Of a DNA stretch of 60,234 nucleotides, positions 25,973 through 35,658 are shown one piece after another. A model generated the notes under the pieces. It was not told where the DNA came from. It did not search any database and saw only the letters and a list, made by a program, of their open reading frames with translations. Each line of letters starts with the position of its first letter. The first letter of the stretch is position 1. Source of the DNA: Coriobacteriia bacterium. Lineage in GTDB: Bacteria; Actinomycetota; Coriobacteriia; Coriobacteriales; Eggerthellaceae. The translations under genes were made by a program, and so were the position numbers. Where the stretch lies: assembly GCA_030530215.1 (NCBI GenBank), contig JAUMVJ010000011.1, forward strand, positions 1-60,234, written 5' to 3'.

Positions 25973-27220
25973 ATGGCCGTCTCAAACAGCCTGGAAAATG
26001 CGCATCGCGCAAGCTTGCCCTCCAATCGAGCAAACGGCCTTGACCCTCTTCCCGCTACGGTTGCAAGGTGCCTTGAACTGCTGGAGCAAGCGGGTTTTGA
26101 AGCCTGGCTCGACGGCGGCTACGTGCGCAATTGCCTCGTTGGCTGCCGGCGAGGACACATCACCCTTGCTAGCAACGCCTCACCCGAGCAAATCGAAGAG
26201 CTCTTCCGCAACGCAGGCTACGCGGTGCATATCAGCGACAAGCGCACTTTAAGCGCTACCCTCACCTCACCCGAGTGGCCCCACTCCATTCAGATAAGCA
26301 GCTTTCACAAAGTAACCAAGCGCAATAGCCAAGGAAGAGCCTGCGAATACGAAATGGCGTCGACGATCGAGGAAGACCTCGCCCGGCGTGATTTCACCTT
26401 CAACGCGATTGCCTTCCACCCTGTGCACGGATTGCTTGACCCCTACCGCGGAACACGCGACATACGCAACAAGAAAATCCGTTTCGTCGGCGATGCCAAA
26501 GAGCGCCTGGAAAGCGAGCCTTTGCTTGCGTTGCGCGCCATACGCTTCGCCTCGACTCTAGGCTTCAGCATCGATGAGGAAACGAAGCGCGCCATCGCGG
26601 AAACGGCACCGCGCGTGCTTGCGCTTAATAAGGCCTACCTTCGCCATCAGCTTGACAAGTTTTTGTGCGGCACCTTCGCACACGACGCCATCATGGAGCA
26701 CTTGGATTTCCTGGAGTTGCTGTTGCCTGAACTGACGCCCATGAAGGGCTTCGATCAGATGTCGCGCTACCATTGCTACGACGTGCTCGAGCACACCGCC
26801 TTCGTGGTGAACGGCTGCAAAGCTCACGCCCTTAATCGCTGGGCTGCGCTTTTGCATGATTCCGGAAAACCCGAGACCTTCTTTTTGGATGCAGAGGGGC
26901 GCGGTCACATGCCCGGACACCCCACGGCAAGCCTTACGCACCTGAAAACAGTGGCCGCCCGCTTTGAGTTCGACGATGATTTCACCCGGAAGCTCGCCCT
27001 TGTCATCGAGCACCACGATGACAGGCCCGCCGCGAAAGAAGCTGACGTAAGGCGCCTTTTCGAAAACCTCGACCAAGACGAGCTGCTCTTTCACGCGATC
27101 TGCGATTTGATGCGAGCCGATGCGCTCGCGAAAGCGCAATGGTGCCAAATGGCGCCCATCGTCGCCACCAACGAGGTCGAGAAGCTTTTCGACAAAATGC
27201 GCGCCGAGGGCAAGATTTAA
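25973..27220 (+). CDS. CCA-adding-enzyme-like protein with degenerate nucleotidyltransferase and intact HD domain
   Basis: A 415-residue class II CCA/poly(A) polymerase homologue. The fold marks GGYVRN (48-53), LARRDFTFNAIAFHP and LLALRAIRFAS are clear. But the metal-binding DxD that should follow the first motif reads H62-I-T64, the EVTxFR acid is Q107 (SIQISSFH), and the base-reading EDxxR has become SEPLL (181-185). The C-terminal HD domain is intact: H274 (VLEHT), H295-D296 (LLHDSGKP), H316, and LVIEHHD. So nucleotide addition is probably lost while phosphohydrolase activity may remain (inference). ATG at 25973 follows AGGAGG; the ORF start at 25886 has none. Single gene, divergent from recN. 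Confidence 0.85.
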   Translation: MAVSNSLENAHRASLPSNRANGLDPLPATVARCLELLEQAGFEAWLDGGYVRNCLVGCRRGHITLASNASPEQIEELFRNAGYAVHISDKRTLSATLTSPEWPHSIQISSFHKVTKRNSQGRACEYEMASTIEEDLARRDFTFNAIAFHPVHGLLDPYRGTRDIRNKKIRFVGDAKERLESEPLLALRAIRFASTLGFSIDEETKRAIAETAPRVLALNKAYLRHQLDKFLCGTFAHDAIMEHLDFLELLLPELTPMKGFDQMSRYHCYDVLEHTAFVVNGCKAHALNRWAALLHDSGKPETFFLDAEGRGHMPGHPTASLTHLKTVAARFEFDDDFTRKLALVIEHHDDRPAAKEADVRRLFENLDQDELLFHAICDLMRADALAKAQWCQMAPIVATNEVEKLFDKMRAEGKI

Positions 27221-27322
27221 GGCAAGGAACGCTCGGGGATAAGCGAGCGGCAAGGCCGAAAGCAGCCCGTATCCACGGCGGAAAACGAGGGCGAAGCCCG
27301 CCTCATTTAGGCAAGCCCAAAG

Positions 27323-27991
27323 CTAAAAGCGCGTCGCCCGAACCGCTTCCTTCAAGCTACGGGTAGCAGCAGGAATATCGTCGGCTGCGAAAATCGCCGA
27401 GACCACTGCCACGCCCGCAACGCCGGTGTCTTCCAAAAGAGGCAGGGTTTCCTTCTTCACGCCGCCGATGGCCACAACGGGAATATCAGCCGCATTGCAG
27501 ATGTCCACGAACTCCTGATGGCTCAAAGCCCATGCCTCGGGCTTGGTAGAGGTTGCAACCACGCCGCCAACCCCCAGGTAGTCGGCGCCAGCGGCCTGGG
27601 CAGCCAGAGCCTCATCGACGGTCTGGGTGGAAACGCCGACGATCTTATCTGGTCCCAGGATGGCGCGCGCATTAGCGCAGGATTCATCTTCCTGACCCAC
27701 ATGCACGCCATCGCAATCGAGGATGCGCGCAGCCTCAATGTCGTCATCGATCACGAAAGGGATGCCCTTTGCGCGGCAAAGCTCCATCAAGGGACGGCCC
27801 AGCTCGACAAGCTCTTCGGTGCTTGCGCTCTTCTCGCGCAGCTGGATGAAAGTGGCGCCGCCCTGAAGAGCCTCTTCGACGCACTCGGCAAGGCTGCGGC
27901 CGTCAAGCCAAGCGCTATCCGTTACCGCATAAAGCTCCTGAGCAGCACGAATGTCGTCAGCGGAAAACTTACCTCGGTTGCAGGGAGCCAT
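27323..27991 (-). CDS. thiE: Thiamine-phosphate synthase
   Basis: A 222-residue TIM barrel that joins HMP-pyrophosphate and thiazole phosphate into thiamine monophosphate. LYAVTDSAWL, ATFIQLREK, DGVHVGQED, GVSTQTVDEALAA, ADYLGVGGVVATSTKPEA and VVAIGG are family segments. The third ATG (27991) is chosen since AAGGAG (28001-28006) is 9 bases upstream; longer starts run into RNase P RNA. TenI is a possible paralogue, but the catalytic-type motifs favour ThiE. Confidence 0.9.
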   Translation of the reverse strand: MAPCNRGKFSADDIRAAQELYAVTDSAWLDGRSLAECVEEALQGGATFIQLREKSASTEELVELGRPLMELCRAKGIPFVIDDDIEAARILDCDGVHVGQEDESCANARAILGPDKIVGVSTQTVDEALAAQAAGADYLGVGGVVATSTKPEAWALSHQEFVDICNAADIPVVAIGGVKKETLPLLEDTGVAGVAVVSAIFAADDIPAATRSLKEAVRATRF

Positions 27992-28022
27992 CGTCATCAT
28001 CTCCTTGGGAAAACAAAAATAT

Positions 28023-28360
28023 GCGAGTGAGCCTATAAGCCGGGTTCTGTAATAAGCAACCATTTATCTCGACTTTGCGTCACCGCAAAGCTCAAGCACG
28101 CAACCCGAATGCACGGAAGGGCAGCCGTATGGCATTCCTATTTGCGCTTGCTCCAGATGGGGTTTACCAAGCCACGCTGTTGCCAACGTGCTGGTGCGCT
28201 CTTACCGCACCGTTTCAGCTTTTCCGCCGCCGAAGCGAAGGAGTCTTCTTTTCTGTGGCACTTTCCATCGGGTCACCCCGCCCAGCCGTTAGCTGGCATC
28301 TTGCCCTTGGGAGCCCGGACTTTCCTCATGCGAAAGCACGCGATTGCCCGGCTCACTCGC
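28023..28360 (-). ncRNA. rnpB: RNase P RNA, class A
   Basis: The minus strand carries the diagnostic GAGGAAAGTCCGGGCTCCC near the 5-prime end and ACAGAACCCGGCTTATAGGC near the 3-prime end. The ends pair as P1: 28350-28360 is a perfect 11-bp complement of 28023-28033. A TACAAT -10 box at 28367-28372 puts the start near 28360. The 3-prime end runs into AUAUUUUUGUUUUCCC. About 338 bases, slightly short for the class. It lies between the TetR gene and thiE. Confidence 0.95.
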
Positions 28361-28408
28361 CGGGCTATTGTAGCACGCCCGATGAAGGCGGCGATGCGCA
28401 AGGGTTCG

Positions 28409-28990
28409 CTAACTTGCGCTATGCCCCTCACGAATACGCACGACGAGCATCGACACCGCCGCAGCAACGCCTCCCTCAAGCTCGGCAAGGTACTCCTGCG
28501 AGGAGTGCACGTGGTCGCTAGCGATAAGAGACGTGATTCCTCCCCAGACGAAATCGAAGCGCGCCCAATCGCTCGGGGTAAGCTCATCCTTCCCGATCTG
28601 CATGCACTCCAACCACAGCCGAACGACCTCGCACTTGACCATCGCGGACAGGGCATAGGACCCGTTCCGCATGGTCAGGCGAACACGATGAAAACGCGTT
28701 TCTAAATCGGGTGCCATCTGCACCACCGAGGCGTCGAAAGAACCCTCCAGGAGCATGGAAATAAGACGGGAGAAGAACTCCCTTGGGATGTTTCCCTGGA
28801 TGGCCTTCGCTGCCAAATCCTCAACACTTTCGAAGTGGTAGTAGAAGGTATTGCGGTTCACTTTCGCCCTGCCCGTAAGGTCGCGCACCGTGATGGAGTG
28901 AAACTTCTTTTCCTCAAGCAACTCCCAAAACGCCTGCTCAATGCGCTCAGAGGCCGAAGGCCCCTCCTGATCTTTCCTGGGACGCGCCAT
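28409..28990 (-). CDS. TetR family transcriptional regulator
   Basis: A 193-residue repressor. The N-terminal helix-turn-helix shows ITVRDLTGRAKVNRNTFYYHFES; the C-terminal half is a ligand domain of the TetR_C_8/33-like sort. ATG at 28990 (MARPRKDQ) has GGGGAGAGG upstream; the longer ORF to 29053 would read across the operators. Divergent from a YhgE-type permease and probably its repressor, acting on the twin palindromes between them. Confidence 0.9.
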   Translation of the reverse strand: MARPRKDQEGPSASERIEQAFWELLEEKKFHSITVRDLTGRAKVNRNTFYYHFESVEDLAAKAIQGNIPREFFSRLISMLLEGSFDASVVQMAPDLETRFHRVRLTMRNGSYALSAMVKCEVVRLWLECMQIGKDELTPSDWARFDFVWGGITSLIASDHVHSSQEYLAELEGGVAAAVSMLVVRIREGHSAS

Positions 28991-29014
28991 TGCCTCTCCC
29001 CTTCCAGATTCATA

Positions 29015-29033
29015 ATTAGGCACTCTATCTAAT
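29015..29033. promoter_or_regulatory. Palindromic operator 1 (ATTAG-N9-CTAAT)
   Basis: A 19-bp dyad in the TetR/permease intergenic region, with flanks extending to TAATTAG-N9-CTAATTT. Likely TetR half-site pair. Confidence 0.6.
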
Positions 29034-29044
29034 TTACCTATTTT

Positions 29045-29063
29045 ATTAGACATTGTGGCTAAT
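29045..29063. promoter_or_regulatory. Palindromic operator 2 (ATTAG-N9-CTAAT)
   Basis: Second copy of the same dyad (TTATTAG-N9-CTAATTA) exactly 30 bp downstream, about three helix turns, consistent with cooperative binding of two dimers on one DNA face. Confidence 0.6.
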
Positions 29064-29107
29064 TACCATGACAGCGTTGAGAGCAAACCTTCCAGCAAGG
29101 AGGCAAG

Positions 29108-30316
29108 ATGTTGGAAAAGCTCGGGAAAAAGGCGCTGGTCGCTCCCCTGGCCATGGCGATAGTGCTGTGCTGCGTGCTCAGCGTTGCCGTGGGCCCCATG
29201 CTAAGGGCCGAGCCCCACAATGTGCCCTTCGCCATCGTTAATCTAGATAAAGGGGCAACCACCATCACCGGCAGCGCAAACGTAGGCCAAACGCTAACGG
29301 ATAAGCTGCTAAACGGCGAATCGTCGCTCGGAAATATAGGCAGCAGCTCCGACGAATCGGACGAGAGCGATTCCAGCACCTCGAGCATGGCCGACGCCAT
29401 AAGCTGGACGCAGCTGAAAAGCAAGGAGGAGCTTTCCGCCGCCTTCGACGCCAACGAGCTCTACGGCGGCATTGTGATTCCCTCCAATTTCACCAGCCAG
29501 CAAGCAAGCAGCGCAGTGGGGTTGGGCAAGGCCCCCGAGATTACCGTCTACCTGAACAAAGGAAAAAGCCCCCAGCTGGCAAGCAGTCTACAAACCACCA
29601 TCCAGAACGCCATGCTTAAAGCCGGTGTCGCCTGCACAGTCGAGATAGTCAACGACGCCGACGTAGGGGGCGGCTCCATGAGCTCATCGATGGCCGTCCA
29701 AATGATGGTGATGCCTCTCTTCATCATGACCATGATCGGATCAATTCTTCTTTCAATGCTGTTCTGGAAAAAGGACCTCACCGGACTCAAAAGGAAAAGC
29801 CCCACGCTCGCCGCCATCGTGCTTCTTGTCCTTGTTGCGGCGTTCTCGGCGGCGATAGCGGGCTTGGCGCAATTCGTTGACACGGTAGCCGGAGGGATGA
29901 CGCTGTCAACGCAAGAACTGTTCTTGTTCCTTTGGCTGGCTTGCGCCTGCTGCATGCTGTGCTTCGTTTCGCTGTGCTGCCTAAGCTTTCCGCTTGGCGC
30001 GCTCGTGGCCGTATGCACCTTCGCCTTGGGTATGAGCTGCGCCATGCTCACACCCGAAATGCTGCCGCAGGTCTGGGCCGATTGGGTATACCCCTGGGCG
30101 CCGCAAGCACATATTGGCAATGGCGTCCGATCCATCGTGTACCTGGGGCAGGCGCCTGGCAACACTGACGTGTACCCGCTGCTCGCGTTCGGCGCGGTAG
30201 GCCTTGCGGCCCTTATCGCCGCCACCCTTGCCGCCTGTCTTAAAACGCGAAAAACCTCACTGACAGAAAAGCAGGACAAGCAAAAGAACGCACCCCGCCA
30301 AAACGCCCGGGCCTAA
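29108..30316 (+). CDS. YhgE/Pip-type ABC-2-like membrane permease
   Basis: A 402-residue membrane protein: one N-terminal helix (PLAMAIVLCCVLSVAVGPML), an extracellular region of about 170 residues beginning LRAEPHNVPFAIVNLDKGA (the YhgE/Pip N-terminal signature), then five membrane helices of ABC-2 permease type (ALIAATLAACL last). It has a Ser/Asp-rich loop SSSDESDESDSSTSS. Relatives take part in toxin/virulence-factor export or antimicrobial efflux; the substrate is unknown and no ATPase is nearby. AAGGAGG sits 5 bases upstream. It is followed by a lipoprotein gene. Confidence 0.82.
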   Translation: MLEKLGKKALVAPLAMAIVLCCVLSVAVGPMLRAEPHNVPFAIVNLDKGATTITGSANVGQTLTDKLLNGESSLGNIGSSSDESDESDSSTSSMADAISWTQLKSKEELSAAFDANELYGGIVIPSNFTSQQASSAVGLGKAPEITVYLNKGKSPQLASSLQTTIQNAMLKAGVACTVEIVNDADVGGGSMSSSMAVQMMVMPLFIMTMIGSILLSMLFWKKDLTGLKRKSPTLAAIVLLVLVAAFSAAIAGLAQFVDTVAGGMTLSTQELFLFLWLACACCMLCFVSLCCLSFPLGALVAVCTFALGMSCAMLTPEMLPQVWADWVYPWAPQAHIGNGVRSIVYLGQAPGNTDVYPLLAFGAVGLAALIAATLAACLKTRKTSLTEKQDKQKNAPRQNARA

Positions 30317-30354
30317 AACGAAGAACAAACAGGGAAAACAGAGCGCATCCGCGC

Positions 30355-30420
30355 GCTAGATAAGACCCGCCCACACACTAGGCAAAGCCCGCCCACACGC
30401 TAGACAAGGCCTGGCTTGAC
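30355..30420. repeat. Imperfect 22-bp tandem repeat, three units
   Basis: Units at 30355-30376, 30377-30398 and 30399-30420. Units 1 and 2 share 17 of 22 bases (consensus RCTAGRYAARRCCCGCCCACAC); unit 3 keeps the first 13. Placed between the permease and lipoprotein genes. Confidence 0.75.
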
Positions 30421-30472
30421 CCAGCAAACGCACCAAAGTTCCTTCCTTAAAGCCACGAAGAAAGGCTCCCTC

Positions 30473-32116
30473 ATGAACATCGAACGCCTTATCCCCCGCA
30501 GCCATATCGCTCGTATCATAGGAACCTGCGCCCTTGCAGTCTACTGCGCCCTTGCCATTGGCACGCTTTCGGGCTGCAGCAGCGATGCCCAAAACGCCAC
30601 CTCAGACACCGAGCAAACCCAAACAGCCGAAGACTCCCAACAAGAATCCGAACAAGAGTCCATAACGGCCCATGGGTCAACCTACGAAAAAGCGGAAACC
30701 GTAACGGCCACCACCACGCTTTCGGGCGAAACAACGGCGATTGCGGTTGAGGAATGGCTGAAAAACCCTTCCGGCAAAAGCGAGATAGACGACGTTTCCA
30801 CCTTGCAGCAGATAAGCTCGGACGATGAGGCCATAAAGTTCACCAGCGACGGGGACAAAATCACCTGGCAAACCAACGGCCAAGACGTGCACTACTCCGG
30901 CATCACCGACCAGGAACTACCTTTCAGCCTGAGCTATGCCTACGAGCTCGACGGGAAAGAGGTGGACCCCAAAACGCTGAAGAACGTAACCGGCCACCTG
31001 AAGATTTCCATCACCTATAAAAACAATACCGCGGGAACCGTGAGCGCCGCCGGCAAGAGCTATTCGGTAAAGCAACCCTATGCCATGGCATCGCTGGTCT
31101 CCTTCGATGCCGAGCACGCCAAAAACGTGGAAGTGGACAACGGACAAGTGATCGACCAAGAAGGCACCTTCATCGCCGCAGGACTCGCCATGCCGGGCCT
31201 GGCCGATTCCCTCGACCTCACCGATACGCTGGAACTGCCCGAGCAAGTGACGATAGAGGCAGACGTGACCGGCTTCGACATGCCCGACATCACCACCATG
31301 GCATCCAACCAAACACTCAGCATGTTCGACGAGGAAACAAGCAGCGACGTAAGCTCCAAGGTGGACGAGCTATTCGACAAGCTCAGCTCCATCAAAAAAG
31401 CCACCAAACAGCTAAGCCAAGGAACCGCAAGCCTCAATAAGGCACTCTCCACCATCAGCGAGAGACAAGCCAAACTGAACGCGGCCTTCCCCAACGCCAG
31501 CGAAGGCTTAAGCAAGCTCGCTACGGCAGCAAGCGGAGCTGCGCAACTTACCGACGGCGCAAAGCAAAAGCTTGAAAGCGACGCTTCCGCACAGGAGGAA
31601 ATGGAAAAACAGCTGGATTCTTTGAAAGAGCAGCTTAAGAAGCTAAAGGGCATAAGCACCTCGGGCATGGACGAGGATCAAAAGAAGGAGCTATCGGCCA
31701 CCACCGACGAGCTGGAGAAAAACTTGTCGGAGCTTGAACAAGCACTTGACAAGAGCAAGAGCGCAAGAACCGAGGCCAGCAGCTCCCTTGCCAAAGCCAG
31801 CGAAACATCCACGCAGGTAAGCAGCGGGCTCACCTCCGCTGCGGAAGGCTTAAAACAGATACAGGCTGGCTACGAGCAGCTTGGCAAAGCCACGGCAAAG
31901 CTCAGCAAAGCTTCGAAAAAGCTAAGCCGCGGCACCTCGCAAATGAGCAAAAGTGTTGCCAAGGCAATCAAAAAAGCCCACAACGGCATCAACGAGAAGA
32001 TAGATTTAATACAGGCTCTTTCCAAGTTAGCCGAGGACGAGGGCGCTTTCTGCGGCAACGCCAGCGACATGCCGGCCACCACCACCTTCGTGCTTACCGC
32101 GAAAGCCGACGCTTAA
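30473..32116 (+). CDS. Lipoprotein with YhgE-type extracellular coiled-coil region
   Basis: A 547-residue lipoprotein: signal peptide with lipobox LSGC (C at about residue 34), a Gln/Glu/Ser linker, then a beta-rich domain (ITWQTNGQDVHYSGITDQ, YELDGKEVDPKTLKNVTGHL) that in other bacteria forms the extracellular part of large YhgE-type membrane proteins. From about residue 290 it is a long Lys/Ser/Leu-rich coiled coil (LDELEKNLSELEQALDKS-like). ATG at 30473 has AAAGG upstream; the ORF start at 30416 does not. Cotranscribed with the permease and likely its surface partner (inference). Confidence 0.78.
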   Translation: MNIERLIPRSHIARIIGTCALAVYCALAIGTLSGCSSDAQNATSDTEQTQTAEDSQQESEQESITAHGSTYEKAETVTATTTLSGETTAIAVEEWLKNPSGKSEIDDVSTLQQISSDDEAIKFTSDGDKITWQTNGQDVHYSGITDQELPFSLSYAYELDGKEVDPKTLKNVTGHLKISITYKNNTAGTVSAAGKSYSVKQPYAMASLVSFDAEHAKNVEVDNGQVIDQEGTFIAAGLAMPGLADSLDLTDTLELPEQVTIEADVTGFDMPDITTMASNQTLSMFDEETSSDVSSKVDELFDKLSSIKKATKQLSQGTASLNKALSTISERQAKLNAAFPNASEGLSKLATAASGAAQLTDGAKQKLESDASAQEEMEKQLDSLKEQLKKLKGISTSGMDEDQKKELSATTDELEKNLSELEQALDKSKSARTEASSSLAKASETSTQVSSGLTSAAEGLKQIQAGYEQLGKATAKLSKASKKLSRGTSQMSKSVAKAIKKAHNGINEKIDLIQALSKLAEDEGAFCGNASDMPATTTFVLTAKADA

Positions 32117-32194
32117 GCGCCAAGCCGCCCAAGACCGCTCACCGGTGCGGTAACATCACAAGCACTTACAACCCACCACCAAGGACCAACTGAG

Positions 32195-32884
32195 TTGAAA
32201 CGATGCTTGCTCGTGGGCGCCGCGCCCTCAAATCAAATCGGTCTAGACCAACTTCTAGCCAGCCTCAGCTTTGATGCCGTGTATGCCGTGGACGGAGGAT
32301 TTACCGCCCTCGCCGACCGTGAAATCGAAGCAAGCAAGGTGTTCGGCGATTTCGACTCTTTGGGCTACAAGCCCGATCACCCCTGCGTACGCGGCTTTGA
32401 TTCCCATAAAGATTTCACCGACATGGACCTTGCCATCCAGGAAGCCGAAGCGGATGGTTTCGATGAGCTTGTTCTGTGCAACGCCTTCGAGGGAAGGATC
32501 GACCACACGCTAGGGAACTTGCAGCTGCTGATAAAGTTCGCCGCACAAGGGCAGCGAATCTGGGGCGTAAACGACGAATTCGCCATCGTGCCCTTAATCG
32601 CACCCGGCCCCTTCTCGTGCTTGAGCTTCGCCGCCGGCGCCAAAGGAACCTGCTCGGTCATCAACCACAGCAACCTGGCAGAAGGGGTAAACGAGGACGG
32701 CCTTGAATACAGCATCAGCGGCGGCATCACCAAAAACACAAGCCTCTGGGGGATATCGAACGAACTTATCGGCGCACCTGCGAGCATAAGCATCGAGCGC
32801 GGTTCGGCATGGGTGTTCTTTCCCTTGGAAGAGCTGCCTCGTGCGAAATACGGCGAGCGCGCGTCCCGCAAGCAAGTACAATAG
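32195..32884 (+). CDS. thiN: Thiamine pyrophosphokinase
   Basis: A 229-residue kinase converting thiamine to TPP. AVDGGFTAL, KVFGDFDSLG, FDSHKDFTDMDLAI and FEGRIDHTLGNLQLL are the family motifs. TTG start with AAGGAC about 8 bases upstream. Precedes the TPP riboswitch, so it escapes that control unless read from another promoter. Confidence 0.93.
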   Translation: MKRCLLVGAAPSNQIGLDQLLASLSFDAVYAVDGGFTALADREIEASKVFGDFDSLGYKPDHPCVRGFDSHKDFTDMDLAIQEAEADGFDELVLCNAFEGRIDHTLGNLQLLIKFAAQGQRIWGVNDEFAIVPLIAPGPFSCLSFAAGAKGTCSVINHSNLAEGVNEDGLEYSISGGITKNTSLWGISNELIGAPASISIERGSAWVFFPLEELPRAKYGERASRKQVQ

Positions 32885-32893
32885 AGCCACATA

Positions 32894-32989
32894 CATTGGG
32901 GAGCTTGGCCGCCTTAAGCGCTGCCCGGCTGAGAGGAAGCACGGCTTCGACCCATCGAACCTGACATGGATAATGCCAACGAAGGGAGC
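32894..32989 (+). promoter_or_regulatory. TPP riboswitch controlling thiC
   Basis: Conserved aptamer elements are in order: GGGGAGC, CGGCTGAGAGG, ACCCATCGAACCTGA and GGATAATGCC followed by GAAGGGAG. It starts 10 bases after the thiN stop. The AAGGGAG at its 3-prime edge is also the thiC ribosome binding site, 6 bases from the ATG, implying translational shut-off by TPP; no terminator hairpin is seen. Confidence 0.95.
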
Positions 32990-32994
32990 TTGCG

Positions 32995-34326
<1,332 letters not shown>

Positions 34327-34416
34327 GCCTGTTAAAGCGACTAGGCTTCCACGGCTAGCAAAGGCGCAAATGCGCACATAGCTGAACTAACTAATAGGAA
34401 ATTTAGGATATCTAAT

Positions 34417-35214
34417 ATGAGATGCGCACTAACCATCGCAGGATCGGATTCAAGCGGCGGTGCCGGCATTCAGGCCGACATCAAAACGATGAGCGCTCTC
34501 GGCGTCTATGCCGAGAGCGTCATCACCGCTCTTACTGCGCAAAACACGCTTGGAGTCCAAGGGGTCGAGCCTATATCGCCCGATTTCGTCCGTGCTCAGA
34601 TTGACAGCGTGTTCACCGACATACGCCCCGGTGCCGTTAAGATCGGCATGCTTGCAAACGCGCAAATCGTCCATGCGGTGGCAGCCGGCCTTAAGGCCCA
34701 CGGGGCTCACAACATCGTCGTTGACCCGGTAATGGTGGCAACCAGCGGCGACGCCCTAACCGAAGATTCAAGCGTTGCCGCGCTCGACGAGCTCTTGGGC
34801 ATCGCCACGCTTGCGACGCCCAACATCCCAGAAGCTGAGGTTCTGTCCGGCATGCAAATTCACTGCAAAGAAGATATGGCCACGGCCGCCAAGCACATTT
34901 GCACGAGCAAGGCCTGCCCTGCTGTACTGATGAAGGGCGGGCACTTGGATAAGGCGGCAGACGACGTCCTCGTAACAGCTTCAGGCGAAGAGATTTGGTT
35001 TTCGCATGAGCGCATTGCAACCGAGAACACCCACGGCACCGGCTGCACCTTGTCCTCTGCCATCGCATCCTATCTTGCCTTGGGCGAAAAACTGCCCGAT
35101 GCCATCAAGCTCGCAAAAGAGTACTTAACGGGCGCCCTTGCAAACGACCCGCACCTGGGCCACGGCCATGGCCCCGTAAACCATCTTTGGATGATGTCCC
35201 GCACGCAATGTTAG
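34417..35214 (+). CDS. thiD: Hydroxymethylpyrimidine/phosphomethylpyrimidine kinase
   Basis: A 265-residue ribokinase-fold enzyme making HMP-PP. IAGSDSSGGAGIQADIKTM, VKIGMLAN, VVDPVMVATSGD, TPNIPEAEVLSG and the catalytic NTHGTGCTLSSAIA are all present. It follows thiC by 90 bases and is closed by a strong terminator. Confidence 0.96.
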   Translation: MRCALTIAGSDSSGGAGIQADIKTMSALGVYAESVITALTAQNTLGVQGVEPISPDFVRAQIDSVFTDIRPGAVKIGMLANAQIVHAVAAGLKAHGAHNIVVDPVMVATSGDALTEDSSVAALDELLGIATLATPNIPEAEVLSGMQIHCKEDMATAAKHICTSKACPAVLMKGGHLDKAADDVLVTASGEEIWFSHERIATENTHGTGCTLSSAIASYLALGEKLPDAIKLAKEYLTGALANDPHLGHGHGPVNHLWMMSRTQC

Positions 35215-35301
35215 CCCAGATAGCCTGCCCATCCCTCGTTTCACCCAATCCCTTGGGCGAAACGCGCAAGGGGCGGAACACATCCCTTAAAGCCCAAGCT
35301 C

Positions 35302-35339
35302 AAACGGCATCGCATCCGCGCTCGGATGCGATGCCGTTT
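35302..35339. terminator. Bidirectional intrinsic terminator between thiD and DUF167 gene
   Basis: A perfect 17-bp stem around a CGCT loop, with AAA at the left and TTTT at the right, serves the plus-strand thiD transcript and the minus-strand dcw transcript ending at 35362. Confidence 0.92.
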
Positions 35340-35361
35340 TCCTTGCAAAACTATTCCTAGC

Positions 35362-35652
35362 CTAAAGCACAGGCAAGCCTTCAATCCAGGCTGCAAGCTC
35401 ATCTTCCGTCAAAGGAACACTCACCAGCTTGTGACGCGAGGTCTCACCGCGCAAAAGCTCGCATGCGCTCTTTGGAACGCGCAACTGCTTGGCCAGAAGT
35501 TTAATCACGGCTTTATTTGCCTTACCCCCATCGGGCGGCGCGGTAACGCGAACGTGAACCTCTGTACCGTTCAGCTCGTCATGCTTTACGCCCGAAATGC
35601 AATCACGCCCCGACCGGGGCGTGACATGCAAGGCTAAATTAGTGGATGCCAT
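35362..35652 (-). CDS. DUF167 (YggU) family protein
   Basis: A 96-residue protein of the UPF0235/YggU family of unknown function; LALHVTPRSGRDCISG, VRVTAPPDGGKANKAVIKLLAK and GETSRHKLVSV are the conserved segments. Last gene of the dcw run, 6 bases after divIVA, where it is found in many Actinobacteria and Firmicutes. Confidence 0.9.
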   Translation of the reverse strand: MASTNLALHVTPRSGRDCISGVKHDELNGTEVHVRVTAPPDGGKANKAVIKLLAKQLRVPKSACELLRGETSRHKLVSVPLTEDELAAWIEGLPVL

Positions 35653-35658
35653 GAACCT

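Noticed and set aside
28023..28360. Protein-coding frames across the RNase P RNA
   Set aside because: The conserved RNA ends and the 11-bp P1 pairing explain the sequence; the frames have no ribosome sites.
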